A stretch of DNA of 64,000 nucleotides. Origin: an uncultured Phycisphaerales bacterium. Lineage in GTDB: Bacteria; Planctomycetota; Phycisphaerae; Phycisphaerales; UBA1924. Each line of letters starts with the position of its first letter. Within the stretch, counting starts at the first letter, position 1. Made by a program: the position numbers and the translations under genes. The DNA lies in the NCBI GenBank assembly GCA_903929885.1, contig CAIYWI010000097.1, positions 62,001-126,000 of the forward strand, in the 5' to 3' direction. Below, piece after piece: positions 52,585-60,575 of the stretch. The notes below the pieces were generated by a model, which saw only the letters and a program-made list of their open reading frames with translations, had not been told where the DNA came from and searched no databases.

Positions 52585-54113
52585 TGAGCATGTCCACGAG
52601 CAACGCGAGGTGGATCACTGCGGGGATTCTCGCGGCGTGCCTCGCCCTGCGACTTTCGCTCGCGTGGATGCCGCTGGCCGGCGTGCATGCATGGCGTCAG
52701 TGCGACACGGCGGCCGTGGCAGGCAACTTCGCCGACGAGTCGATGAATCCGCTGTGGCCCCGCATCGACTGGCGAGGCGACGGCCCCGGCTTTGTCGAGA
52801 TGGAGTTTCCCCTGGTTCCGTGGGCCGTTGCGTGCGTGTACCGTCTCGTGGGCGTTCACGATGCCATCGGACGCGTCGCCGCGGCGGTGGGAGGCGTCGC
52901 CGCGTGCTGGTGGCTGCTCTGCCTGGTCACGCTGACGAGCGGACCGGTCGTCGCCCGGTGGGCGGCCCTGCTCTTCGCCATCCTGCCGCTCAACGTGTAC
53001 TACGGGGCGGCGTTCATGCCCGAGTCGTGGATGATCGCGGCTTCCGCCGGGGGCGTGCATCACTTCCTCCGATGGCGGCAGGGGGACGGCATGACGCATG
53101 GCTGGGCCTCGTTCCTGTGCATCCTGATCGCCGTGCTGCTCAAGCCCACGGCGCTGTGCCTTGGACTTGTGCTTCTATGGATCCAGCTGCGTGTCAGGCC
53201 GGCCCCCCGCTCGGTTTCCGAAGGTCATTCGTTGCTCGATGCCAAGGCCTGGCTCTTCGCAGCGGGCGTGCTGGGGTTGCTTGCTGCGTGGATGTGGTGG
53301 GCCCATCGGTTGGGGAGGGAGACCGGCAACTCCTTCGGGGTGTTGGGGTCGGACAAGTTCGCGGATTGGCGATTGGCGAGTTCACCCTCGTTTTGGCACA
53401 CGATCTTCGTCGAGCGATTGGCGGAACGACACCTCGCGTGGGGCGGTGCGGCGCTGGCGCTGGCCGGTTTGCTGCGGCCCAGGACATCGCCGCTGGAGCG
53501 GCTGTTTGACGTGTGGCTGATCGCGCTGATCATCGGAACGGCCATCGCCTCCAAAGGCAACGAGTTGCACGAGTATTACCAGTTGCCCTGGGCGTTGCCC
53601 CTCGCGTGGCTTGCGGGTCGAGGGGTGGCGGGGGCCATCACCGGCGGGCGATGGTGGTTCGCGGCGCCGGCCTTGGTGACGGTGGGGATCTTGGGGGCCG
53701 GGCGGCTGGTGGAATACGCAGGCACCAACCGTCGCCATGCGATCCCGCTGCTGAACATCGCCGCGGCGATGCGTGACCAGGGCGTGTCCCCCCTGCCGGT
53801 CATCGTCGTGTCTCCGATCCACCCCGGCGACCCGTCGCTGCTCCACCACGCCCGAGCCAAGGGTTGGCTGCTTCGGCCCGACCAACTCGACGACAAGACC
53901 CTGGCAGCGTTGAAGTCGCGTGGGGCCGCGTTCATCTGCGGCATCCACCGCACGTTCACGCCCGACCCGCCCGGCACCTGGCTGAATGATCTGCGGATCG
54001 GCCTTGGCGTCATCGCACCGTCGGCGGCACCGAGGCAGACATCGAGCGTCTCAACGCTCGGCGAGGTGGTGCACGACGACGACCACGGGTTCATCGTGAG
54101 ACTGAAGCCCTGA
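52584..54113 (+). CDS. Polytopic membrane protein, possible GT39/PMT-like glycosyltransferase
   Basis: The 509-residue protein has an N-terminal helix, then HAWRQCDTAAVAGNF, which resembles the first extracytoplasmic loop of ArnT/PMT-type glycosyltransferases (acidic residue after the first helix). About ten further helices follow, and a soluble C-terminal domain covers about 390-505. The catalytic role is not proven; the loop has Asp in the expected place (CDTAAV). It overlaps the Ysc84-like gene by one base, so the two are likely coupled. It could use a lipid-linked sugar as donor. Confidence 0.6.
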   Translation: MSMSTSNARWITAGILAACLALRLSLAWMPLAGVHAWRQCDTAAVAGNFADESMNPLWPRIDWRGDGPGFVEMEFPLVPWAVACVYRLVGVHDAIGRVAAAVGGVAACWWLLCLVTLTSGPVVARWAALLFAILPLNVYYGAAFMPESWMIAASAGGVHHFLRWRQGDGMTHGWASFLCILIAVLLKPTALCLGLVLLWIQLRVRPAPRSVSEGHSLLDAKAWLFAAGVLGLLAAWMWWAHRLGRETGNSFGVLGSDKFADWRLASSPSFWHTIFVERLAERHLAWGGAALALAGLLRPRTSPLERLFDVWLIALIIGTAIASKGNELHEYYQLPWALPLAWLAGRGVAGAITGGRWWFAAPALVTVGILGAGRLVEYAGTNRRHAIPLLNIAAAMRDQGVSPLPVIVVSPIHPGDPSLLHHARAKGWLLRPDQLDDKTLAALKSRGAAFICGIHRTFTPDPPGTWLNDLRIGLGVIAPSAAPRQTSSVSTLGEVVHDDDHGFIVRLKP

Positions 54114-54160
54114 GCAGGCCCGGACCCGAAAGCGACCACCGCCCCGACTCCACCACTAAG

Positions 54161-54186
54161 TCCTATAATATAGATTATGTATAATG
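54161..54186. other. AT-rich island with two TATAAT motifs
   Basis: A stretch of about 25 bp made almost only of A and T, with TATAAT at 54164-54169 and 54180-54185, lies between two convergent genes in a GC-rich region. ATAAT-atag-ATTAT can form a weak hairpin. No gene would be driven from the plus-strand -10-like motifs except antisense into the GNAT gene. Confidence 0.5.
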
Positions 54187-54202
54187 GAACCGGGCAGAGC
54201 CG

Positions 54203-54715
54203 TTATCCAACGGCGGGGACAAGGGCCAGTTCGAAGTAGAGCGTGTCCGGGATCGGGTCGTCGTTGTACCGGGGAATGGGCGCAAAGCCCAGTGACCGAT
54301 AGAGCGTCACTGCAGGGGTCATCGCACGATCGGTGTCGAGTCGCATGGCCGCGTACCCCACCGACCGGGCCCTGCCGATCAACTCGCGGCACATGGCCCG
54401 TCCGACGCCGAATCGTCGGTGCGACGGCTTGACGTACAGCCGCTTCATCTCGCAGGTGCGGCCGAGCGGCCCTGCGTCGATCTCTCGCATCGCGATGCAG
54501 CCGACCGGGCCGTCCTGCGGCGTGACCGCCAGCAGGATGCAACCGCTCGGAGCCGCATAGCGGCCGGGGAGGCCCGCCATCTCGGCATCGAAGTTCTGCG
54601 AGGCCAGCGACGTGCTGATGCTGTCGCGGTACTCGATCATGAGCATGCGAGCGGCGTCGACGCGGGCGGGGTCGGCGGCGTCGATGATGAGAAATGGTGC
54701 CGCAGGGCAGGTCAC
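54203..54715 (-). CDS. GNAT-family N-acetyltransferase
   Basis: The 170-residue protein has GNAT motif A (CEMKRLYVKPSHRRFGVGRAMCRELI, about 88-113) with R-x-x-G-x-G/A replaced by RFGVGR. It ends with MTPAVTLYRSLGFAPIPRY. It probably acetylates a small molecule or peptide; the substrate is unknown. The GTG at 54715 is preceded by TACACT with a 6-nt gap, which favours this start as leaderless. An ATG 22 codons downstream (MLMIEYR) would cut the first strand. Confidence 0.85.
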   Translation of the reverse strand: MTCPAAPFLIIDAADPARVDAARMLMIEYRDSISTSLASQNFDAEMAGLPGRYAAPSGCILLAVTPQDGPVGCIAMREIDAGPLGRTCEMKRLYVKPSHRRFGVGRAMCRELIGRARSVGYAAMRLDTDRAMTPAVTLYRSLGFAPIPRYNDDPIPDTLYFELALVPAVG

Positions 54716-54721
54716 GCCGGC

Positions 54722-54727
54722 AGTGTA
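54722..54727 (-). promoter_or_regulatory. Putative -10 element TACACT, leaderless GNAT gene
   Basis: The minus strand reads TACACT-gccggc-GTG, a 6-nt gap with no SD. It supports the GTG start. Confidence 0.5.
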
Positions 54728-54761
54728 CCCGCCAGACGACCACCGGCGACGAGCAGGGGGG

Positions 54762-55247
54762 TCACAGCTGGCCGAGGACCTCGTCCCACTTCATGGCGTT
54801 TCCGGGCTGGCGGGCCTGCACGAACTTGACGACCCCCCTGCCGTCGCCGGACTTGCCGACGACGACCGTGCCACGTTGGGAGACGTTGAGGTCCGGCCAA
54901 TAGAGTCCGTAGGCCTTGCAGACGTCGCGATGCATGTCGCACAGGAGCGTCTGGCGAAATCCTTCCTGCTCGGCCCATGCCTTGTTGGCGGCGAAACTGT
55001 CGCAGGAGATGCCGACGACCTGGGCGCCCTTCGCGGTCCACGCGTTCATCTCCTCGTTCACGCACTTCATTTCCGTCGAGCAGACTCCGGTGAAGGCGAG
55101 GGGGTAGAAGCACAGGACCACGTCGCCCTTCTTGAGCTCGCTTGAGAGCGTCCAGTCGGCGCGATCCTGGGTCTTGAGCGTGAAGTCAGGGGCGATGTCG
55201 CCGACGGCGAGCGGGGACTGGCGGGGTGACAGAACGTGCGTGGTCAT
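54762..55247 (-). CDS. Peroxiredoxin (AhpC/TSA-BCP type)
   Basis: The enzyme reduces peroxides through a peroxidatic cysteine. The 161-residue protein has DIAPDFTLKTQDRADWTL, and the active site FYPLAFTGVCSTE with Cys56 and Thr53 in the P-x3-T-x2-C arrangement. ISCDSFAANKAWAEQ carries a further Cys, and a closing GDGRGVVKFVQ segment ends it. Further Cys at 62 and in CDMHRDVC offer candidates for the resolving thiol. GGAAAG precedes the ATG at 55247. It is divergent from yggS. Confidence 0.92.
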   Translation of the reverse strand: MTTHVLSPRQSPLAVGDIAPDFTLKTQDRADWTLSSELKKGDVVLCFYPLAFTGVCSTEMKCVNEEMNAWTAKGAQVVGISCDSFAANKAWAEQEGFRQTLLCDMHRDVCKAYGLYWPDLNVSQRGTVVVGKSGDGRGVVKFVQARQPGNAMKWDEVLGQL

Positions 55248-55328
55248 GATCGGTGTGCTTTCCGGAGTGCGGAACGGCGTGGTCGAGACGGCGGCTGGAC
55301 CTCCCCGCCGCGCCGGACCATATGCTTC

Positions 55329-55334
55329 TATAGT
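55329..55334 (+). promoter_or_regulatory. Putative -10 element TATAGT of yggS
   Basis: TATAGT lies 17 nt before an ATG at 55352 and 89 nt before the preferred start at 55424. Transcription would give a short leader with AAAGGA as the ribosome site. Confidence 0.4.
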
Positions 55335-55423
55335 TCACGCGACGGCTCGAAATGGATGCGAGCCCCAGCGATCTTCCGAAGGGCGCGTTCGGATCGCCCG
55401 CTCACTCGCGAAAGGATCCAAGG

Positions 55424-56311
55424 ATGGCCAGCATGGCGACATCTCCCGAACTCATCGCGTCCCGCTACGCCGAGGTCTGCGACCGAGTGGCCCGCGCCGC
55501 CAAGCGTGCGGGACGTCGTCCCAGCGACATCATCCTCGTGGCGGTGACCAAGTACGCGGTCCCGGAGCAGATCAAGGCGCTGCTTGCGTTGGGGCATCGG
55601 GACTTCGGCGAAAACAAGGCGCAAACGCTGCTGCAGCACGCGGCGATCGTCGACGAGTTCTTCACCCGCCAGAACATCCATGCCACCACCCGCAAGACCC
55701 GCACGCAGGAGTCCTCCGAGACGCTCTTTCAGGAGAACGTCGGGATGGAACTCAAGCCGCTGACGAATCTCCCCGGAGGACGCGACGGCGTCCGCTGGCA
55801 CATGATCGGCCATCTGCAACGCAACAAGGCCAAGAAGGTGTGCGATGTCGCCCGCCTCATCCACTCGGTCGACTCGCTGAGGCTTGCGGAGGAACTTCAG
55901 GCCATCGCCCTCAAGCGCGACCAGCCCATCGATGTGTTGATCCAAGTGAACTGTTCCGGCGAGGCCAGCAAGTTCGGCTGTCTCCCCCCCGCCGCCATCC
56001 CGCTTGCGGAGCAGATCTCCACGATGATCAACGTGCGGGTGCGAGGCCTCATGACCATGGCGGCCGAGACGGCGGATCCCGAGGAGACCAGGGGCACGTT
56101 CGCGAGATGTCGCGAACTGTTCGAGGAAATGCGATCGTTGCGGCTCGGCGAGGGCGCGCCGTTCAACATCCTGTCGATGGGCATGTCGGGCGACTTCGAG
56201 GTGGCGATCACCGAAGGGGCCAATATCGTCAGGGTCGGCAGCGCCATTTTCGGCGAACCAGCCACCACCCAGCACGAAGTGCCGGTCGAGCGAGACGACG
56301 CCGAGGATTGA
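55424..56311 (+). CDS. yggS: YggS/PLPBP family pyridoxal-phosphate homeostasis protein
   Basis: This PLP-binding protein controls vitamin B6 and amino-acid balance. The 295-residue product has the PLP Lys in LVAVTKYA, FGENKAQ, WHMIGHLQRNKAKK, LIQVNCSGEASKFG, VRGLMTMA, LSMGMSGDFEVAITEGANIVRVGSAIFG. It carries about 30 extra residues between GENKAQTLLQHAA and WHMIGHLQ compared with the 230-residue E. coli protein. Start 55424 is chosen because AAAGGA sits 7 nt upstream; ATG 55352 would add 24 residues. pdxA is 4 kb away. Confidence 0.93.
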   Translation: MASMATSPELIASRYAEVCDRVARAAKRAGRRPSDIILVAVTKYAVPEQIKALLALGHRDFGENKAQTLLQHAAIVDEFFTRQNIHATTRKTRTQESSETLFQENVGMELKPLTNLPGGRDGVRWHMIGHLQRNKAKKVCDVARLIHSVDSLRLAEELQAIALKRDQPIDVLIQVNCSGEASKFGCLPPAAIPLAEQISTMINVRVRGLMTMAAETADPEETRGTFARCRELFEEMRSLRLGEGAPFNILSMGMSGDFEVAITEGANIVRVGSAIFGEPATTQHEVPVERDDAED

Positions 56312-56378
56312 ACCTCGCGACACGCCGAAGGCGACGAGGCGAGACCGGCAGGAGGTGCCGCTCGCCGGCTACTGCCGC

Positions 56379-57065
56379 TCACGCGGACGTGGCCGCACCG
56401 GGCCGCCGCGGCTCCGAACGAAGCGAACGCACGAGCAGGATGCCAATGCCGATGATGAGCCACAGGTCGGCCACATTGGAAACCCACGGCCACACTTCGG
56501 TCCCCCACGGCAGTCGCCAACCGAACGGCAGGACGATGCCCGGGAGCGGATGAATGAAGTCCCGGACACAGCCGTGGACCAGTCGGTCGTACAGGTTTCC
56601 GAGCCCGCCGGAGAGCAGGAGCCCCACCGCCACGTGCGCGAATCGCTCGCGGTGATGCGTCATCCACCCGAAGAGCCACACGCCGAAGGCGATGGCGCAG
56701 GCCGTGAAGCCGATGAAAAAGGTCCGCTGGCCGCCTCCCATGCCGAACACGGCACCCGGGTTGAGCACGAGCGTGAAGTCAAGCAGTCCGGGCACCACCG
56801 TGACCGGAGCGTGGGGCGGAATCAGATCGCCCAGATATCCCGCCGAGAGCACCTCCTCCCGAATCACCGGCACGGGGTCGCCCGCGACATGCAGGAAGGC
56901 CAGGTGTTTCGACCAGAGGTCGGCGATCAAGCCCGCCAGCATGACGCCGGCCATCACCACCCACGCCGCGGGCGAGCGTCTTGACGGAATGCCGCCCAAT
57001 GCGTCATGTGCTCCCCCTTGCGGCGGAGAGACCGTGGAGCGGGAGGTGGTCGAATCGATGCTCAC
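56379..57065 (-). CDS. lspA: Lipoprotein signal peptidase LspA
   Basis: LspA cleaves signal peptides of prolipoproteins in the membrane, after Lgt. The 228-residue protein has four helices, ADLWSKHLAF, LNPGAVFGMG, and the two catalytic aspartates in GNLYDRLVHGCVRDFI and NVADLWLIIG. It is longer than E. coli LspA because of an N-terminal Ser/Thr-rich segment and an insertion between helix 1 and the NPGAVFG loop. It serves the many lipoproteins in this window. The start overlaps the dksA-like stop (ATGA), so the two genes are coupled. Confidence 0.94.
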   Translation of the reverse strand: MSIDSTTSRSTVSPPQGGAHDALGGIPSRRSPAAWVVMAGVMLAGLIADLWSKHLAFLHVAGDPVPVIREEVLSAGYLGDLIPPHAPVTVVPGLLDFTLVLNPGAVFGMGGGQRTFFIGFTACAIAFGVWLFGWMTHHRERFAHVAVGLLLSGGLGNLYDRLVHGCVRDFIHPLPGIVLPFGWRLPWGTEVWPWVSNVADLWLIIGIGILLVRSLRSEPRRPGAATSA

Positions 57066-58006
57066 GATCGCATCGACTGGCGTTCCATCTCGCGAGCGGC
57101 CTCGATGGAGTACCTCGCCCAGGGAAGTTCCTCCAGCCGCTCGGCCTTGATGGGCTTGCCGGTCATCTGGCAGAGGCCGAAGGTGCCCTCGGTGATGCGA
57201 ACCAACGCATCATCGATCTCGCGGATCAACTTCCGATCCGCGGCGGCCAGATCGAGCGAGAGGGACTGGTCGTACGCCTCCGACCCTTGCTCGGCCATGT
57301 GATTCGGGGAGTTCGACAAGGCGCCGGACTGGCCTCGCAACGCCTCGTTCTCCATCGTGCTGATGTCGCCCACGAGTTCTCCTCGCTTGCGAAGGAGCAA
57401 CTGGCGATATCGCTCCAGTTCCCGCTTGTTGAACGGGCACTTGGACTCGATCTTGGCGACCTCGGAAACCTCGCCTCCATGAGCGCCAAGCGGACGAACC
57501 GCCTGCGCCTTGGGGCCTGAAGGAATCAGCGGCTTGCGGGCCGGGCCCTTGGGATCGAGCAACCGCCCCATGCCGGGAGGCATCTGGGTGACCGGGGGTG
57601 GCGCCTTCGGACGCTTGATCGGGCGAGGAGGCTGATTGGCGGGCGCGGGCTTGGCCGGAGATGCCGCAGGGGCTGGTTCGACTTTGGCCGCCGCGGGCGA
57701 CTGACTGAGCGTGGCCGGCTTCTTCGCCGCCTCGAGGACCTCGCCACCCTTCTTGCCAGCGACCGGCTTGGCCGCCTGTGGCGGCTTGGCCACCGAAGGC
57801 TTGGCCGCGGGGGTGGCTGCCTTTGCGGGGGCCACCTTGGCAGCGGGAGCGGGCTTCGAGACGGCAGGGGCCTTGCCATTGGCCTTGGCCACGGGCTTGG
57901 CAGCGGCCGCGGGCTTTGCCTTTGCGGGAGCTGCCTTCTTCGCAGGAGCGGCCTTGGCAACCTTGGCGGGGGCTTTCTTCGAGGCAGCGGGTGCTTTCTT
58001 CGCCAT
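57062..58006 (-). CDS. DksA/TraR-like protein with long Ala/Lys/Pro histone-H1-like tail
   Basis: Residues 1-165 are almost only Ala, Lys, Pro and Val, a histone-H1/HupN-like tail. Residues 190-314 match DksA: a coiled coil (KRELERYRQLLLRKRGELVGDI to LDLAAADRKLIREIDDALVRI) and GTFGLCQMTGKPIKAERLEELPWARYSIEAA. DksA normally has CxxC-x17-CxxC; here only the first Cys remains (C-QM-T and no pair after PWARY), so it is unlikely to bind zinc classically. DksA proteins enter the RNA polymerase secondary channel. It is the first gene of a dksA-lspA pair. TACGAT lies about 100 nt upstream. Confidence 0.85.
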   Translation of the reverse strand: MAKKAPAASKKAPAKVAKAAPAKKAAPAKAKPAAAAKPVAKANGKAPAVSKPAPAAKVAPAKAATPAAKPSVAKPPQAAKPVAGKKGGEVLEAAKKPATLSQSPAAAKVEPAPAASPAKPAPANQPPRPIKRPKAPPPVTQMPPGMGRLLDPKGPARKPLIPSGPKAQAVRPLGAHGGEVSEVAKIESKCPFNKRELERYRQLLLRKRGELVGDISTMENEALRGQSGALSNSPNHMAEQGSEAYDQSLSLDLAAADRKLIREIDDALVRITEGTFGLCQMTGKPIKAERLEELPWARYSIEAAREMERQSMRS

Positions 58007-58211
58007 GGAGACCCCTGTACGTCAGGTGAGTTGGATCCGAAATCGAGTCGTGAAGGCCGCCGGAAGCCTTGGAAGGGCGACCCGGCTGCATCCCCCATGT
58101 CGGGGCCCATCGTAAGCGAAGGGCCGAGAAGTGTCAAAACGGCGACGAACCCACCCCGTACGCCCCCGGCGGCATCGCCGTTGGGGGCGGAACACCACCC
58201 GCTCGAACCAC

Positions 58212-58217
58212 TACACT
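58212..58217 (+). promoter_or_regulatory. Putative -10 element TACACT, near-leaderless permease gene
   Basis: The sequence reads TACACT-ggccgctggc-ATG, a 10-nt gap with no SD. Confidence 0.4.
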
Positions 58218-58227
58218 GGCCGCTGGC

Positions 58228-60111
58228 ATGAACAGCCCCCCCACCTTCGCGCCGGCTCCCCGCCCTTGGCTCGCCGCCGTCGTCGGCTTGGCCATCGCGG
58301 CCGCGAGCGTCGCCCTCGCCCAGACCTTGCCCGACTCATGGTCGTTTTTGCCGTGGCTGGGCGGGTGCATCGCATTGATTCATGTGTGGGTGCGAGGCGG
58401 TCGCAACGGGCGGCACTATCTGATGCTGGGAGCGATGCTGACGGTGTTGGGACTGTGCCTGGTGTATCCCATCCTCATGACCGTTCGCGGGGGCTTTTAC
58501 GACGACCCGGCGACGCGAAGCGGCCTTTCCCTTCGCCACGTGAAGATGGCACTGGAGGACCCCCGGGTGTTGCGGGGGCTGTTCAACTCGCTGAAGGTGG
58601 CCACGGCCACCACCGCGCTGTCGATCGTCATCGCGTTGCCGCTGGCGGTGCTCGCCGCCCTGCACAACTTCCCGGGCAAGAAGTTCTTCAGTGCGGCGGT
58701 GCTGGTTCCCATGATCATCCCGCCGTTCGTGGGCGCCATCGGCATCCGCGCGTTGCTGGGGCGTGAAGGGGCCATCAACTCGCTGCTGGGCACGCAACTG
58801 GACGTGCTGGGCGAGGCAAAGTTCTTCGGCGTGGTCCTCGCCCAGGCGCTTTCGCTCTACCCGATCATCTTCCTGAACACGACCGCCGCACTGGCGAATC
58901 TCGATCCGGCGCTGGGCGAGGCCGCCGAAACGCTGGGAGCCAGGGGGTGGCGACGATTCACGCGAATCACGCTGCCGCTGATCAGGCCGGGCATTTTCGC
59001 GGGCGCCACCATCGTCTTCATCTGGTCTTTCACGGAGTTGGGCACGCCGCTGATGTTCGGCTACAACGACGTGACCTCGGTGCAGATCTTCAACGGCCTC
59101 AAGGAAGTCGAGAACTCGTCGCGGCCGTACGTGCTGACGGCTTTCATGCTTGGAGCCGCGATTCTGCTCTACCTTCTTGGCAAGAAGGTGTTCGGCGGAC
59201 AGGGATACGCGATGTACTCGAAGGCTTCGAGAGCAGGGGGCGAGAAGCCGCTGACCGGGCCGGCGGGTTGGTTGGCGGCGGGCGCGTTCGGATTGGTGAC
59301 GGCGGCGGCGGTGATGCCGCACCTCGGGGTGCTGCTGACGAGCGTGACCGTGCCCGGGCAGTGGTACCAGACAGTGCTGCCCACGGCCCTGACCACGGAT
59401 CACTACGGGGAGGCGTTGGGGGCGGCGGAGGCCTTCGGCTCGATCCGCAACAGCCTGATGCTGGCGTCGGCGGCGATGCTGATCGACTGCGTGGTCGGCG
59501 TCCTGGTGGCGTACATGATCGTGCGGACCAAGGTGGTCGGCCGAGGGTTGCTCGATGCATTGTGCATGCTGCCGTTGGCGGTGCCGGGGCTGGTGATGGC
59601 CTTCGGCTACGTGGCCATCAGTCTGGAGTGGCCTTTCGGCAGCAACGGGCCGCTCTCGTCGTTCGCCAGCATCTTCGCGGTCGATCCGAGTCCGGTGCCA
59701 TTCCTCATCGTGGCGTATGCCACGCGTCGCCTGCCGTACATCGTTCGTTCGACGATCGCGGGGTTGGAGCAGACGAGCGGCGAACTCGAGGAGGCGGCGG
59801 TGAACCTGGGGGCGAGTCGCTTCACGGCGGTTCGCCGCGTCATCGTCCCGCTGATCGCGGCGAACATCATCGCCGGCGGCTTGCTGGTCTTCAGTTTCTC
59901 GATGCTCGAGGTGAGCGATTCGCTGCTGTTGGCGCAGCAGGCATCCGACTTCCCGATCACCAAGCAGATCTGGGCCTTCATGGACCGTCTGGGCGACGGC
60001 CCCTACATCGCCAGCGCGATGGGCGTGTGGGGCATGGCGTTGCTGACGGTGACGATCTTCGCCTCGAGTCTGCTGCTGGGCAAGAAGCTGGGCTCGATCT
60101 TCCGCGTGTGA
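58228..60111 (+). CDS. Fused ABC transporter permease (iron(III)/thiamine-type, two membrane halves)
   Basis: The 627-residue protein has about 12 helices in two halves. Each half carries an EAA loop that contacts the ATPase: EAAETLGARGWRRFTRITLPLI (about 230-251) and EAAVNLGASRFTAVRRVIVPLI (about 520-541). This is the FbpB/ThiP/PotB-fused form used for Fe(III) or similar small cargo. No ATPase or binding-protein gene is adjacent, so the partners must lie elsewhere. The FKBP gene is on the other strand 18 bp past the stop. Confidence 0.9.
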   Translation: MNSPPTFAPAPRPWLAAVVGLAIAAASVALAQTLPDSWSFLPWLGGCIALIHVWVRGGRNGRHYLMLGAMLTVLGLCLVYPILMTVRGGFYDDPATRSGLSLRHVKMALEDPRVLRGLFNSLKVATATTALSIVIALPLAVLAALHNFPGKKFFSAAVLVPMIIPPFVGAIGIRALLGREGAINSLLGTQLDVLGEAKFFGVVLAQALSLYPIIFLNTTAALANLDPALGEAAETLGARGWRRFTRITLPLIRPGIFAGATIVFIWSFTELGTPLMFGYNDVTSVQIFNGLKEVENSSRPYVLTAFMLGAAILLYLLGKKVFGGQGYAMYSKASRAGGEKPLTGPAGWLAAGAFGLVTAAAVMPHLGVLLTSVTVPGQWYQTVLPTALTTDHYGEALGAAEAFGSIRNSLMLASAAMLIDCVVGVLVAYMIVRTKVVGRGLLDALCMLPLAVPGLVMAFGYVAISLEWPFGSNGPLSSFASIFAVDPSPVPFLIVAYATRRLPYIVRSTIAGLEQTSGELEEAAVNLGASRFTAVRRVIVPLIAANIIAGGLLVFSFSMLEVSDSLLLAQQASDFPITKQIWAFMDRLGDGPYIASAMGVWGMALLTVTIFASSLLLGKKLGSIFRV

Positions 60112-60129
60112 CCGCCGACGCCCGGCGAG

Positions 60130-60459
60130 TCAGCGGAACTCGAAGAGTTCGATGTCGAAGACCAGATCCGCTCGCGGCGGGATGTCGGGCGGAGCGCCGG
60201 CCTCGCCGTACGCCTGCCGCCACGGAATGGTGAGCCGCCGCTTGCCTCCGACCTTCATGCCCGGGATGCCTTCCTGCCAGCCCTGAATGAGGCGACGAAG
60301 CGGAAACGTCACCGGACGACCGGGAAGGCTCGAGTCGAACACCTTGCCGCTGAGGAGCATGCCTGTGTAATGGATCGTGATGGTGGCGCCCTTCGGGCAC
60401 GCCTCGCCCTGCCCCTCGACCAGATCCTCGACTTTCAGCGACTCCGACGGGTTGCTCAT
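60130..60459 (-). CDS. FKBP-type peptidyl-prolyl isomerase
   Basis: The 109-residue single-domain FKBP has ATITIHYTGML, GKVFDSSLPGRPVTFPL, LIQGWQEGIPGMKVGGKRRLTIPWRQAYGEAG and a closing LVFDIELFEFR. These are the prolyl-pocket residues of the family. No signal peptide is seen, so it is cytosolic. GGGAG lies about 9 nt before the ATG at 60459. ATG 60513 (MSRRV) is an in-frame alternative 13 nt after a TACCAT (60528-60533). Confidence 0.93.
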   Translation of the reverse strand: MSNPSESLKVEDLVEGQGEACPKGATITIHYTGMLLSGKVFDSSLPGRPVTFPLRRLIQGWQEGIPGMKVGGKRRLTIPWRQAYGEAGAPPDIPPRADLVFDIELFEFR

Positions 60460-60527
60460 GACGGGCGACTCCCGGCCCGGGTGCGGGCCATGTGGCGTGA
60501 CACGCCGACTCATCTCGGCACGGACGA

Positions 60528-60533
60528 TGGTAG
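60528..60533 (-). promoter_or_regulatory. Putative -10 element TACCAT of the FKBP gene
   Basis: It lies 69 nt before the preferred start and forms a back-to-back pair with the pdxA box (60565-60570). The FKBP transcript would have a short leader with an SD. Confidence 0.4.
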
Positions 60534-60564
60534 GAGCGGAGGATCGGGCCCTCGGGTCCCCCAC

Positions 60565-60570
60565 TATCGT
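60565..60570 (+). promoter_or_regulatory. Putative -10 element TATCGT, leaderless pdxA
   Basis: The sequence reads TATCGT-tgggc-ATG, a 5-nt gap with no SD. Confidence 0.5.
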
Positions 60571-60575
60571 TGGGC

